The notes under the pieces are model-generated. The model worked only from the letters and a program-made list of their open reading frames with translations, was not told the DNA's origin and did no database searches. A program made the position numbers and the translations under genes. Of a stretch of DNA of 51,363 nt, positions 7,746-16,435 are shown piece after piece. Each line of letters starts with the position of its first letter. Within the stretch, counting starts at the first letter, position 1. The stretch is from Armatimonadota bacterium (GTDB lineage Bacteria; Armatimonadota; Fimbriimonadia; Fimbriimonadales; GBS-DC). Location: contig JAIMAN010000013.1 in the NCBI GenBank assembly GCA_023511915.1, positions 1 through 51,363 of the forward strand, in the 5' to 3' direction.

Positions 7746-9652
7746 CTCTGAACCGCCCTCCGCTCCCCGACAGGATAGGCTACCAACTTGCCTGTGGCTA
7801 ACTCCAGCAGCATCGTGCGCGCGGCGTCCGCCTGCTCCTTCTCGCACAGGTTCAGCAGCGTCTCCAGTTGCGTTTGCAGCCAACCCCAGTCGGGCACGGT
7901 ATGTAGGCGCACACGCTTGATTTTCGGGTTCGGGGTCGCTTCCAGCACCTCTTCGTCGTAGCAGAGTTGCTCGTGCAGTTTCTCGCCGGGGCGCGCGCCG
8001 ACAATCGCGATTTTGATGTCGTGGTCGGGCACCAACCCGTAGAGTCGGATGAGGTCGTGCGCCATGTCGAGGATGCGGATGGGCTCGCCCATGTCCAGAA
8101 TGTAGAGGTCGCCGCGGCTCTGGAACGAGCCTGCGCGTAGGATGAGGTGAACCGCCTCGTTGATGCTCATAAAGTAGCGTCGCATTTCGGGGTGCGTGAT
8201 GCGCACGGGACCGCCCTGCTCGATTTGCGCTTGCAGGGTGGGCACGAGGCTGCCGCGACTGCCCAGCACATTCCCGAACCGCACAATCGCGAACTCGGTC
8301 TCCGATTGGCTTGCCAGCGCGCTGACAATCATCTCCCCGACGCGCTTGGTCGCCCCCATGATGCTCACAGGGTTGACCGCCTTGTCGGTAGAGACATAGA
8401 CGAACTTGCGCACGCCGTGCCGTGCGGCGGTCTCCGCCATCACCCAAGTGCCCAACACATTGTTCTTGATGGCTTCCACAGGGTTGGCTTCCATCAGGGG
8501 CACATGCTTATGCGCGGCGGCGTGGAACACGAGGGTCGGCTGCGCTTTGCGGAACACCGCGTCGATGCGCGCCGCGTCGCGCACATCGGCGATGATACAT
8601 TCGGGTTCGTATCCGAGCCGCGTGCAGAGTTCCTGCTCGATTTGATAAATACTGTTCTCGCCCTTGCCCAACAGCACGAGGCTGGCGGGTCCCAACTCGG
8701 CAATTTGGCGTGCGAGTTCGCTGCCGATCGAGCCGCCCGCGCCCGTAATCAGCACCCGCTCGCCCGACACATAGTCTGCGATGGGGCGCAGGTCGAACTG
8801 CACAGGCGCGCGACGCAGCAGGTCCTCGATATTCACCTCGCGAATCTGCGCCAATCGGAAGTTGCTCGCTTCTGTCGGCTGGAACGGCGGCACGATGCGC
8901 ACCCGCGCGTTGGTCGTGCGACAGATGTTGAAGATGCGCCGCACCACCTCGCCGTCCGCCGACGAGATGGCGATAATCACATCTTGTATGCCGTACTCGG
9001 CGACGATGTGGGGGATGTCTTCTGTCGTGCCCAGACACGGGTAGCCGTGGATTTGCATCGTTTGCTTGCGGGGGTCATCATCCACAAAGCCAACCACGCG
9101 CAGCTCGGCGTTCGGGTTGCGCTGAATCTCGCGCATCACGACCTCGCCCGTGTCGCCGCCGCCCACTACCAACGCACGCCGAGACGGCGACTGGTTCTGC
9201 ACATAGGCAAGATACCAGTCGTACAGGCGACGCCCAATGCGCGGCATCGACAGCAGTGTGGTCGACAGGAACCCGAACAGCACCCACTCCGCCAGCGAGA
9301 ACGGACGCCCGCTGTAGTGCGCGAACGCAAGGAACCCAACCAAGCAGGCGATACCAAGCCCGGCACTCGCCTTCATGAGCCGAAACAGATCCGTGATTCC
9401 TGCGTAGCGGCTATGGACGCGATACAGCCCCTGACTAAACAGCGCGCCCACGCCCACCAACGACAACATCGGCGCAAGCCACGCTAACAAACGCGTGTCA
9501 GGTTCTCTCCACTGAAAATCGGCGACCAATCCTATTGCGAACACCAGCGACGCCGAGATGAGCAATACATCCGTGAGTACCGCCCTCCAAAACTCTGCCC
9601 AGCGTCGCGGAGGTATCTGACCCAGTCGTCCTAATCTGCCTTTGTTCCGCAA
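7742..9652 (-). CDS. Membrane-bound NDP-sugar 4,6-dehydratase/epimerase (FlaA1/WbpM/CapD family)
   Basis: 636 residues. Four or so transmembrane helices fill the first 130 residues. A first Rossmann-like domain (ALVVGGGDTGEVVMREI) is followed by the catalytic SDR domain with NAD motif VLITGAGGSIGSELARQI and the active-site stretch YVSTDKAVNPVSIMGATKR. Family members dehydrate UDP-GlcNAc-type sugars to start the synthesis of surface glycans. The TTG at 9652 follows SD GGAGGGAAG; a more upstream TTG at 9697 lacks an SD. It is the first gene of a minus-strand run continuing into the Wzi-like gene, rph and the BtuF-like gene. Confidence 0.9.
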   Translation of the reverse strand: MRNKGRLGRLGQIPPRRWAEFWRAVLTDVLLISASLVFAIGLVADFQWREPDTRLLAWLAPMLSLVGVGALFSQGLYRVHSRYAGITDLFRLMKASAGLGIACLVGFLAFAHYSGRPFSLAEWVLFGFLSTTLLSMPRIGRRLYDWYLAYVQNQSPSRRALVVGGGDTGEVVMREIQRNPNAELRVVGFVDDDPRKQTMQIHGYPCLGTTEDIPHIVAEYGIQDVIIAISSADGEVVRRIFNICRTTNARVRIVPPFQPTEASNFRLAQIREVNIEDLLRRAPVQFDLRPIADYVSGERVLITGAGGSIGSELARQIAELGPASLVLLGKGENSIYQIEQELCTRLGYEPECIIADVRDAARIDAVFRKAQPTLVFHAAAHKHVPLMEANPVEAIKNNVLGTWVMAETAARHGVRKFVYVSTDKAVNPVSIMGATKRVGEMIVSALASQSETEFAIVRFGNVLGSRGSLVPTLQAQIEQGGPVRITHPEMRRYFMSINEAVHLILRAGSFQSRGDLYILDMGEPIRILDMAHDLIRLYGLVPDHDIKIAIVGARPGEKLHEQLCYDEEVLEATPNPKIKRVRLHTVPDWGWLQTQLETLLNLCEKEQADAARTMLLELATGKLVAYPVGERRAVQS

Positions 9653-9710
9653 GGCTTCCCTCCGTAGAAAACCGCTTCCAGCATACCGCCAGCCCAAGTG
9701 GGCTTCGTCA

Positions 9711-9716
9711 AGTATA
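9711..9716 (-). promoter_or_regulatory. -10 box of the sugar dehydratase operon
   Basis: Minus-strand AGGTATACT, about 60 nt before the TTG at 9652. The tRNA-Ser promoter fires the opposite way from 9764. Confidence 0.5.
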
Positions 9717-9763
9717 CCTACCTCCTCTCAGGGTCATGCATCCCGTTTAGCAGACGAATCGGG

Positions 9764-9769
9764 TATAAA
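9764..9769 (+). promoter_or_regulatory. -10 box of tRNA-Ser
   Basis: GGGTATAAAT lies 11 nt before the tRNA 5' end, the right spacing for a start just upstream of the tRNA. No convincing -35 is visible. Confidence 0.5.
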
Positions 9770-9780
9770 TTCGTTAGCGT

Positions 9781-9872
9781 GGAGCGGTGCCCGAGCGGCT
9801 GAAGGGACACGACTGGAAATCGTGTAGGCTCCGAAAGGGGTCTCGTGGGTTCGAATCCCACCCGCTCCGCCA
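9781..9872 (+). tRNA. tRNA-Ser (anticodon GGA)
   Basis: A 92-nt class II tRNA. The acceptor stem pairs GGAGCGG (9781-9787) with CCGCTCC (9862-9868), followed by an encoded GCCA end. The anticodon arm ACGACTGGAAATCGT carries GGA, reading UCC/UCU. There is a long variable arm as expected for serine, and the T-arm loop is GTTCGAATC. Confidence 0.96.
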
Positions 9873-9903
9873 CCCTTAACGCCCTCTTAACGCCCCAAGC
9901 AGG

Positions 9904-9909
9904 TATAGT
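9904..9909 (+). promoter_or_regulatory. -10 box of the alkaline phosphatase gene
   Basis: AGGTATAGTT is 19 nt before the ATG at 9929. The SD GGGAGGCG sits in the short leader. Confidence 0.5.
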
Positions 9910-9928
9910 TCTCTGGGAGGCGACCACT

Positions 9929-11416
9929 ATGCATGAACGCTATACACGCAGGGAGATTCTTCGCCTGGGCTTCGCAGGCGCGACAGGGCTTGCCCTTACG
10001 AAACTGACCCCCGCGCAAGGTAGTCCCCGCAGCGCAGGGCGCGTCAAAAACATCATCTTCATGGTCTCGGACGGCATGAGTGCGGGCGTGCCGTCGCTGG
10101 CGGACGAGTTTGGTAAAGTCGTGCGCGGCAAAGGTTCGTTCTGGTATCAACTGCTCCAAAACCCCGATGCGACGCTCGGCTTTTTCGATATGGCTGCGCT
10201 CAACTCGCTGGTGACCGACTCGGCGTCCGCCTCCAGCTCGTGGGGCAGCGGCAGCCGAATCTTCAACGGGCAAATCAATGTGCTGCCCGACGGCACGCGC
10301 CTGACCCCGATTGCCCAAATCGTCAAGCAAGCAGGCAAGAAGGTCGGGCTGGTGACCACCACGCGCATCACGCACGCGACGCCCGCAGGCTTCGCCGCTG
10401 TGCAGCCCCGCCGCGACGACGAAGACGACATCGCCCCACAGTACCTGAATGTGGTCGATGTGCTGATGGGCGGTGGACTGCGCCATTTTGCCCCCAACCG
10501 CCGCAAAGACGGCAAAGACCTCATCAAAACCTACCAAGACGCAGGCTACGCCTACTGGAACACGCGCGACCAAGCCGTCAGCAACGCTCGCCCCGAAAAG
10601 GTGCTGGGGCTGTTCTACGACTCGCATGTGCCCTACACGGTAGACCATATCCACTCGGACGAACTCAAGCGCACGGTTCCCACGCTTGCCGAGATGACGC
10701 GCAAGGCGCTGGAGATTCTGGGCGACGCGCCCAACGGCTTCCTGCTGCAGGTGGAGGGCGGGCGCGTCGATCACGCCGCGCATGCTAACGACGCCGCGGG
10801 CATCATGTGGGATCAGCTCGCCTTCGACGACGCAGTGGAAGTCGCCTACGAGTTCGTCGCCAAGCGCAACGATACGCTGCTGGTCATCACCAGCGACCAC
10901 GGCAACTCGAATCCGGGTCTGAACGGCATGGGCGGCGAGTACGAGGCGTCCAACAAGGCGATGGCGATGCTGCAGCATGCGAAGTGTTCATTCGAGGAAC
11001 TGCCGAACAAACTCCGCAGCGCGGGCAGCGGGGACGAGGTGCGCGACATCCTGAAAGCGCAGCTGGGCATCGAAATCAACGGCGAGGAGGCGAACGCGCT
11101 CGCGGGCGCGGTCAAGGGCAACCTGCCGCCCATCTGGAACCGCCAGCACCGCAACCTGCAGGGGCTACTGGGGCAGATCCTCAGCAACTACAACGGCTAC
11201 GGTTGGGTCGGCACCTCGCACACGGCGGACTACACTTGGATTACCGCGCTCGGCGCAGGGCGCGAAGCGTTCCACGGGCTGATTCGCAACACCGACGCCT
11301 TCTACAAGATGCTCGCGCTGTTCGGGCTGTCGCACAAGAACCCCAGCATGACGCCCGAAGAGGCGCGCAAGTATATATCGCACGCGCCGCGCATCCGCAC
11401 GGCAGACTGGGCATAG
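9929..11416 (+). CDS. Alkaline phosphatase, Tat-exported
   Basis: 495 residues of the PhoA-like superfamily. The N-terminus has a twin-arginine pattern (TRREILRLGFAGATGLAL) ending near AQG, implying folded export. Metal and catalytic motifs follow: NIIFMVSDGMS (first Asp, 48), VTDSASASS with the nucleophile Ser at 98, GGRVDHAAHANDA and TSDHGN for the other metal ligands. It hydrolyses phosphate monoesters outside the cytoplasm. The ATG at 9929 with SD GGGAGGCG is used; an earlier in-frame ATG at 9845 lies inside the tRNA gene. The gene ends 3 bp before the convergent trmB. Confidence 0.93.
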   Translation: MHERYTRREILRLGFAGATGLALTKLTPAQGSPRSAGRVKNIIFMVSDGMSAGVPSLADEFGKVVRGKGSFWYQLLQNPDATLGFFDMAALNSLVTDSASASSSWGSGSRIFNGQINVLPDGTRLTPIAQIVKQAGKKVGLVTTTRITHATPAGFAAVQPRRDDEDDIAPQYLNVVDVLMGGGLRHFAPNRRKDGKDLIKTYQDAGYAYWNTRDQAVSNARPEKVLGLFYDSHVPYTVDHIHSDELKRTVPTLAEMTRKALEILGDAPNGFLLQVEGGRVDHAAHANDAAGIMWDQLAFDDAVEVAYEFVAKRNDTLLVITSDHGNSNPGLNGMGGEYEASNKAMAMLQHAKCSFEELPNKLRSAGSGDEVRDILKAQLGIEINGEEANALAGAVKGNLPPIWNRQHRNLQGLLGQILSNYNGYGWVGTSHTADYTWITALGAGREAFHGLIRNTDAFYKMLALFGLSHKNPSMTPEEARKYISHAPRIRTADWA

Positions 11417-11419
11417 GCG

Positions 11420-12337
11420 TTAGCCCCCGCACGCCTCGCGCACGGCGTCCAGCGCGCGTTGCACGCCAACCGTCGGCACAACGCCGCAGCCGGGCGCGGG
11501 GCGAATGCGCCATTCGCCCCCCTCGCGCACGACCTCGATCCAAAAGTGCTGCGTCAGGTCGTCCTCCACGACCACCACGCGCGTCATCGCAATCTGGCGG
11601 GCGGGGTCGTAGCGCGTCTCCTTGAACACCACATGCACGCCCTCGTCCACATCGGCGGGCTGAAACCGCGCAGGGTCAAACTGCTGCACACGGTAGGTCT
11701 CCATCGGCACATCCTCCAAAAGCGGCACGGGGCAGTGTTGGACTTTGGTCAGCGTCAGCTCATAAAACCGCGACTGCCCCTCCGCCAGCCACTTGCGTTC
11801 GTACTTGGTGCCCACCTGCGGGGGCACAGTGCGGGCATAGGCGGTAAACCCCGTGTCGGTCAGGTTGCCCAGCACCCACTGAAAATACTCGGCGTGGTCG
11901 GTCAGCAGGTAGCACGCGCCGCCCGCCTGCAGACGGCTGTTGATGAGTTGCAGCTGCGTCTGGGTCAGCAGGCGGTGCTTGTGATGGTGCTTTTTGGGCC
12001 AGGGGCACGGGAACAGCGTGTAGACGCGGGCGAGGCTCTGGGGGGCTATAGCTCGCCACAGGATCGGTCGCGCGTCGCCCAGCAGCACGCGCACATTGGT
12101 CAGCCCCGCCGCGGCGATTCGGCGCAGGGCGCGCTGCACGCCTTCCCACTCCAGCTCGATGCCCACGAAGTCGCGTTCGGGGTGCTGCTGGGCGCGCGCC
12201 ACGAGGTAGTCGCCGCTGCCGAAGCCGATTTCCAGCTCCACAGGCGCGACGCGCCCGAACAGACGCGTCCAACACAGCGGACGCTCCACCTCGCGCCACC
12301 CGATCAGGGGCTTCAGGGAACGGTAGTACGCACGCAC
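11420..12337 (-). CDS. trmB: tRNA (guanine-N7-)-methyltransferase with C-terminal extension
   Basis: 305 residues. The SAM-binding core is clear: VELEIGFGSGDYLVARAQQ, FVGIELEWEGVQRALRR, RVYTLFPCPWPKKHHHKHRL (the PDPW-KxRH motif in variant form), and LLTDHAEYFQWVL. It methylates G46 of tRNA. Ordinary bacterial TrmB is 210-240 residues; here about 90 extra C-terminal residues form a beta-rich segment (YRVQQFDPARFQPADVDEG, MTRVVVVEDDLTQHFWIEV) that resembles the extra domain of some thermophile TrmB proteins. The GTG start is 3 bp after the response-regulator stop. Confidence 0.9.
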   Translation of the reverse strand: MRAYYRSLKPLIGWREVERPLCWTRLFGRVAPVELEIGFGSGDYLVARAQQHPERDFVGIELEWEGVQRALRRIAAAGLTNVRVLLGDARPILWRAIAPQSLARVYTLFPCPWPKKHHHKHRLLTQTQLQLINSRLQAGGACYLLTDHAEYFQWVLGNLTDTGFTAYARTVPPQVGTKYERKWLAEGQSRFYELTLTKVQHCPVPLLEDVPMETYRVQQFDPARFQPADVDEGVHVVFKETRYDPARQIAMTRVVVVEDDLTQHFWIEVVREGGEWRIRPAPGCGVVPTVGVQRALDAVREACGG

Positions 12338-12340
12338 GGG

Positions 12341-12991
12341 CTAAATTAAACCCCGCTTGACCGCCAGCAGCGCGGCTTCCGTGCGCGAGTTGACCTGCAA
12401 CTTGAACAGGATGCTGGAGATGTAGTTCTTGACGGTCTTTTCCGAGAGGAACAGCGTGTCGGCGATTTCGCGGTTGCGCTTGCCCTCCGCCATCAGGCGC
12501 AGGATTTCGGTCTCGCGCGCGGTGAGTTCGCAGATGAGGTCTGGGGCGTCTTCGGCGGCGGCGCGGATGCGCTGGAACTCTTGAATCACGCGCGTGGCGA
12601 CGGCGGGGTGCAGCAGCGACTCGCCGCGCGCCGCCGCGTGGATGCCCTCCACAAGCTCGTCGGCGGGGCTGTCCTTGAGGAGGTAGCCGACCGCGCCCGC
12701 TTTGATCGCCTCGAACACATGCTGGTCGTCGCCGAAGACCGTCCAGATGACCACCTGCACATGGGGCACGGCGCGCTTGATACGGCGGGTCGCCTCGATG
12801 CCGTTCAGGCGCGGCATCTGGATGTCCATCAGCACCACCTGCGGCTCGAACTGCAGCGCGAGTTGCACAGCATGCTCGCCGTCGCCCGCGACGCCCACAA
12901 GGTCAAGGCTCGGCTCGTCGTGCGCCAGCTCTTCGAACGCCCGCTGCAGGCGCGGGTCATCTTCCGCCAGAAGGGTGCGTATCCGTTCCAT
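12341..12991 (-). CDS. NarL/LuxR-family response regulator
   Basis: 216 residues. The receiver domain has the acidic pair ED-D (10-12), the phosphoacceptor Asp56 in VVLMDIQMP, and Lys106 in GYLLKD. The C-terminal LuxR-type HTH runs LTARETEILRLMAEGKRNRE to KNYISSILFKLQV. The ATG at 12991 starts MERIRTLLAEDDP and overlaps the kinase gene by 35 bp, so the pair is translationally linked. Without a target site near it, the regulon is unknown. Confidence 0.93.
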   Translation of the reverse strand: MERIRTLLAEDDPRLQRAFEELAHDEPSLDLVGVAGDGEHAVQLALQFEPQVVLMDIQMPRLNGIEATRRIKRAVPHVQVVIWTVFGDDQHVFEAIKAGAVGYLLKDSPADELVEGIHAAARGESLLHPAVATRVIQEFQRIRAAAEDAPDLICELTARETEILRLMAEGKRNREIADTLFLSEKTVKNYISSILFKLQVNSRTEAALLAVKRGLI

Positions 12992-14138
12992 TGCTCGGCT
13001 GCACAGGCACGCGGGCAAGCACTGTCGTGCCTTGCCCACGCGCGCTTTGGATGGTCAGTTCGCCGCCCAGCGTGCGAATCCTCTCGCGCATGTTGCTTAG
13101 CCCCATGCCTTCCAGCACGGCAGCGGGGTCGAAGCCGTCGCCGTCGTCGGCGACGCGCATCTCCAGCCAGCCGTCGCGCCACGCGCACGCCACCCATAGG
13201 TTCTGCGGGCGTCCTGCGTGCTTCATCACATTGCTCAGCGCCTCCTGCATCACGCGCGTCAGCATCAGCGTCTGCAGCGGGGTCAGCTCGGGCATCGCGT
13301 CGGGGCAGTCGCAGTGCAGCTGTGCGCCCAGCCGTTGCGCCACGCGCTCGGCGGTTTGGCGGATAAACACGCGCATATCGGTCGTTTCGGGCGCACGCCG
13401 CTGCTGAATCGTCTGGCGCGTGTCGTCCAGCGCGGCGCGCAGGATGTCGATCTGCTCTTGCAGGGCGCAATCGGCGGCGGTGTCGGCGTGCGGCTTCAGT
13501 CGTCGTCGTAGGGACTCCAGCCCCCGAATCGCGCTCACAAGGTGGTGCCCCAACCCGTCGTGGAACTCACGGGCGATGCGCTCGCGCTCCTGCGCCAAGT
13601 CGTACTGCTCGCGCAGCTCCGCCAGCTCCATACGGTACTCCGCGTGGCTGCGGTAAACTTGGTGAATCAGCCAGCTGACCAGGCTCACGGCGGCGATACG
13701 GAACCCGAAGTCGTTCCACTGGTCGGGCGCAAGCGGCGCGCTCGCCCAGCCATAGCCGACGGCGGTCAGCCCCAACGCAAACAGCAGCAATCGGGTGGGC
13801 ATCACTGCCGCCTCAGAGGTCAGCAACGCGAAGTAAAGCAGCCAGATTTGGCTCTCGAACCCGCCTGTGAAGCGCGTCGCCAGCGTAATCAGCGACAAGT
13901 CGAACAGCACCAGCGGCAGCGTGAGGCGGTACATCACGCGCGGGTCTTTCAAGCCGACCCAAGTGCGCGCCGCTGCCGAGACCAGCGCAAGCGCAATCAG
14001 CAGTCCCAGCTGCTCCCACGACAGCACGAACCTGCCCTGCAGTTTGCCGACTACGCCCCAGAAAGCCGCCGCGCCCACAATCACCCACACGGGCAGATTC
14101 ACCCGCGTGAACCGCCGATACTCGGGCAAAGTCGCCAT
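12957..14138 (-). CDS. HisKA_3 sensor histidine kinase (NarX/DesK type)
   Basis: 393 residues. Five or six hydrophobic helices (18-160) form a membrane sensor without a large extracytoplasmic domain. A short coiled coil leads to the dimerization/phosphoacceptor box ERERIAREFHDGLGHHLVSA with His193. The HATPase domain carries MQEALSNVMKHA (N box), MRVADDGDGFD and EGMGLSNMRERI (G boxes). It should phosphorylate the overlapping NarL-type regulator. SD AGGAGTC precedes the ATG at 14138. The HMA protein gene ends only 8 bp upstream on the same strand, so the operon may respond to metal. Confidence 0.93.
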   Translation of the reverse strand: MATLPEYRRFTRVNLPVWVIVGAAAFWGVVGKLQGRFVLSWEQLGLLIALALVSAAARTWVGLKDPRVMYRLTLPLVLFDLSLITLATRFTGGFESQIWLLYFALLTSEAAVMPTRLLLFALGLTAVGYGWASAPLAPDQWNDFGFRIAAVSLVSWLIHQVYRSHAEYRMELAELREQYDLAQERERIAREFHDGLGHHLVSAIRGLESLRRRLKPHADTAADCALQEQIDILRAALDDTRQTIQQRRAPETTDMRVFIRQTAERVAQRLGAQLHCDCPDAMPELTPLQTLMLTRVMQEALSNVMKHAGRPQNLWVACAWRDGWLEMRVADDGDGFDPAAVLEGMGLSNMRERIRTLGGELTIQSARGQGTTVLARVPVQPSNGTDTHPSGGR

Positions 14139-14146
14139 GCAGACTC

Positions 14147-14362
14147 CTATCGGGAGGGAGTAAAGCCTGCCGCTTCAATCGCCTGTTGCAGTTGCGCTTC
14201 GCCCACACGCGCCGAGTCGAACACCACGCGCACCGTCTTCTGCAGCAAGTCCACTTCCACCTGCTGCACGCCGTGGATGTCGTCCAGCGCACGGTGTATC
14301 GAGCGCACGCACCCCTCGCACTCCATATCGGGGGTGTGCCAAACGACCTCCTTCAGATCCAC
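14147..14362 (-). CDS. HMA-domain metal chaperone (CopZ-like)
   Basis: 71 residues forming one heavy-metal-associated domain. The metal motif is DMECEGCVRSIHRAL (CxxC at 15-18), then QQVEVDLLQKTVRVVFD and LQQAIEAAGF as in CopZ/Atx1 folds that carry Cu(I). The GTG at 14362 is only 6 nt after a TATAAT box, so the mRNA is probably leaderless. No copper ATPase is in the window. It heads a run into the two-component genes, which makes metal sensing a reasonable guess. Confidence 0.88.
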   Translation of the reverse strand: MDLKEVVWHTPDMECEGCVRSIHRALDDIHGVQQVEVDLLQKTVRVVFDSARVGEAQLQQAIEAAGFTPSR

Positions 14363-14368
14363 ACCGTA

Positions 14369-14374
14369 ATTATA
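14369..14374 (-). promoter_or_regulatory. -10 box of the HMA gene (leaderless)
   Basis: Minus-strand CGGTATAAT ends 6 nt before the GTG start at 14362. It overlaps the stop codon of birA. Confidence 0.6.
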
Positions 14375-15101
14375 CCGCGCTGGCGTAGTAAGTGTTATAG
14401 GTTTCCCCGCTGGGCAGGCGCAGGGCGAGTTGGAAGTCGGGGCGTACCTGTAGCGCGACGCCGATGGGCTGGTCGGGCAGGTCTTGGACGCGGTAGGCGC
14501 GCCCTACGGTGTCGTCGCGCGCCTGCCAACGCGCGTGTACCTGCGCGGGCGCGTCGTACCACAGCGTCAGCAAGCCACGCAGGTGGTCGCTTATTGCCGC
14601 AATCAGCGCGGCGCGCTCGGATTCCGAAACGCGCTCCCCAGCCCCTCGTCCGCCAGCCTGCCCCACCGAAATCGCCGTCGCCGCCAGTTCAGGGGGGAAC
14701 ACGCCCTGCGCAAGGTTCACTCCGATACCGACGACGGCGACGCCCTCCACCACCTCCGCCAGCACGCCGCCCAGTTTGCGCCCGTGCAGCAGCAGGTCGT
14801 TCGGGTACTTCAGGCGCACGGGGGGTAGGTCGGGGTAGTGGGCTTCCAGCGCGTCGGCGGTCGCCAGCGCAGCGCACACGCCCACCACCCCCACAGGCTC
14901 AGGCAGCGGCGCGTCCCACAGAATCAGCGACACCAGTAGGCTCTGCCCAGGCGCATCGAGCCACTGTGCGCCTTGCCTGCCCCGCCCTGCGGTCTGGTGG
15001 TCGGCGCACACGGCGTCGTAGCGGCGGTCGCCCCCCTCGACCAACTCGCGGGCGCGCCGCTGCGTGGTGTCAATCGTCGCGTGCCACTCGATGCGCGTCA
15101 T
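14370..15101 (-). CDS. birA: Biotin--[acetyl-CoA-carboxylase] ligase, catalytic form
   Basis: 243 residues covering the ligase core only; the N-terminal DNA-binding domain of E. coli BirA is absent, so it should not repress transcription. Motifs are TIDTTQRRARELVE, AGRGRQGAQW (biotinyl-AMP loop, residues 38-47), VRLKYPNDLLLHGRKLGGVL and GIGVNLAQ. It attaches biotin to carrier-protein lysines, and a candidate substrate is encoded at 17806-18312. It follows the SGNH gene by 6 bp. Confidence 0.93.
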   Translation of the reverse strand: MTRIEWHATIDTTQRRARELVEGGDRRYDAVCADHQTAGRGRQGAQWLDAPGQSLLVSLILWDAPLPEPVGVVGVCAALATADALEAHYPDLPPVRLKYPNDLLLHGRKLGGVLAEVVEGVAVVGIGVNLAQGVFPPELAATAISVGQAGGRGAGERVSESERAALIAAISDHLRGLLTLWYDAPAQVHARWQARDDTVGRAYRVQDLPDQPIGVALQVRPDFQLALRLPSGETYNTYYASAV

Positions 15102-15107
15102 CGCCGC

Positions 15108-15746
15108 CTACTGCACCTTCACGCCGACCGCCTCCAGCCACGCCTGCGCAATCAGCGTATGCCCCGCCTCGGACGGATGCACGCCGTCGGGCGCCCAGAA
15201 GTCGGGCGGGCGTTTGCGCGATGCCGCGCTGAACCGCTGATCCAGCGGCACAAGCGTCGCGTTGAACTCGCTTGCCAGCCGACGCACGACCTCTATCTTG
15301 GGGTTCAGGTCTTCGCGCCACGCGGCGCGGTCGGGCGGCGTGTGCAGCACGAACGGCTCCATTAGCAGGATCTGCGCCTTCGTGCGCTCGCGCGTGAGTT
15401 GCAGCAGCGCGCGATAGTCGCGCTCGAACGCCTCCACAGCCGTCGGGTCGTTCGAGTCGTACCGCCGCCAAGTGTCGTTGATACCGATCAAGATGGAAAC
15501 CCAGTCGGGCTGCAGGTCGATGCAGTCGCTTTTCCAGCGGGCGAGTAGGTCGCGCACGCGGTTGCCGCTGATGCCTCGGTTCACAAAGCGCAGGCGGCGT
15601 TCGGGGTAGAGGGCGTTCAGCCAGTTCGCCACGACGCGCGGGTAGCCCCAGCCCAAGTGGTTCGGGTCGGCGCGCTCGCGTCCGCCGTCCGTGATGCTGT
15701 CGCCCTGAAACAGCACGAGGCTGTTCTCGGCAATACGCAGGCTCAT
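15108..15746 (-). CDS. SGNH/GDSL-family hydrolase
   Basis: 212 residues. Block I is LVLFQGDSITDGG (Ser17), block II NRGISGNRV, block III ILIGINDTW, and block V WAPDGVHPSEAGH with the Asp/His pair. Such enzymes cleave esters or acetyl groups on lipids and glycans. No signal peptide is seen from the ATG at 15746, so it should be cytoplasmic. The frame is open upstream but overlaps the divergent Uma2 gene, so the start was moved in to MSLRIAENS. Confidence 0.9.
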   Translation of the reverse strand: MSLRIAENSLVLFQGDSITDGGRERADPNHLGWGYPRVVANWLNALYPERRLRFVNRGISGNRVRDLLARWKSDCIDLQPDWVSILIGINDTWRRYDSNDPTAVEAFERDYRALLQLTRERTKAQILLMEPFVLHTPPDRAAWREDLNPKIEVVRRLASEFNATLVPLDQRFSAASRKRPPDFWAPDGVHPSEAGHTLIAQAWLEAVGVKVQ

Positions 15747-15791
15747 ACCCAACAGGTTCGCGCCCTGCGTGCAGGCTCCTGCCCCGCAAGG

Positions 15792-15797
15792 TATACT
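15792..15797 (+). promoter_or_regulatory. -10 box of the Uma2 gene (leaderless)
   Basis: AGGTATACT ends 7 nt before the ATG at 15805, too close for a Shine-Dalgarno, so the transcript probably starts at or next to the AUG. Confidence 0.6.
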
Positions 15798-15804
15798 TGA
15801 ACTG

Positions 15805-16410
15805 ATGTCGCTCCCAACGGCGCAGATTACGGCTCCCGAAGACGCGGCGGCGCGCTCGCTTGCCGTGCAGCGCGTGCGCTTCACGCCCGAAATGCTCCAC
15901 CAACTGCGGGAACTGGGAGTCCTCGACGCGCAGACCCGCTATGAACTCATCGAAGGAGACATCTACCCAACAACGCCCGAAGGACCTGAACACGCCGCGC
16001 TGGGTACCGCGCTCGCCTACCGCCTGATGGAACGGCGCAGCACAGACTGGCATGTGCGCATCGAGAAACCGCTGCGCTTGGGCGACAGCGAGGTCATCCC
16101 CGACCTTGCCGTCGTACCAGGTCGCCCCAGCGACTACCGCACACATCACCCCGAAACCGCGCTGCTGATTGTGGAGATTGCCCATAGTTCGCTGCCGCGC
16201 GACCGCCTGCTGAAACTGCCCCTGTACGCTCGCGCAGGCGTGCCCGAGTACTGGATTGTGAACCTCGCGGAGCGGCAGGTGGAGGTCTACCGCACGCCCG
16301 CAGGCGACTCGTATCAAAGCGTGCAGGTCTACACGGCGGAGGCAACGCTTGCGCCGCGGTTCGCGCCCGACTGGACGCTCCCGGTACACGACCTGCTCGA
16401 CGGCGCATAG
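15805..16410 (+). CDS. Uma2-family (DUF820) putative PD-(D/E)XK nuclease
   Basis: 201 residues. The Uma2 fold is recognised from YELIEGDIYPTTPEGPEH, the acidic VIPDLAVVPG, then ALLIVEIAHSS and RLLKLPLYARAGVPEYWIV, which supply the D...ExA...K residues of a restriction-endonuclease-like core. Uma2 proteins are numerous in cyanobacteria, Deinococcota and Armatimonadota genomes; their biological job is not established. The start at 15805 (MSLPTAQIT) directly follows the -10 box. An ATG at 15769 lies upstream of that box. Confidence 0.88.
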   Translation: MSLPTAQITAPEDAAARSLAVQRVRFTPEMLHQLRELGVLDAQTRYELIEGDIYPTTPEGPEHAALGTALAYRLMERRSTDWHVRIEKPLRLGDSEVIPDLAVVPGRPSDYRTHHPETALLIVEIAHSSLPRDRLLKLPLYARAGVPEYWIVNLAERQVEVYRTPAGDSYQSVQVYTAEATLAPRFAPDWTLPVHDLLDGA

Positions 16411-16435
16411 CCCACCCACACAACGGAGGGAACCG

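Noticed and set aside
9845-9928. An upstream ATG for the alkaline phosphatase
   Set aside because: It lies inside the tRNA-Ser gene and ahead of the -10 box; the ATG at 9929 has an SD and gives a Tat signal.
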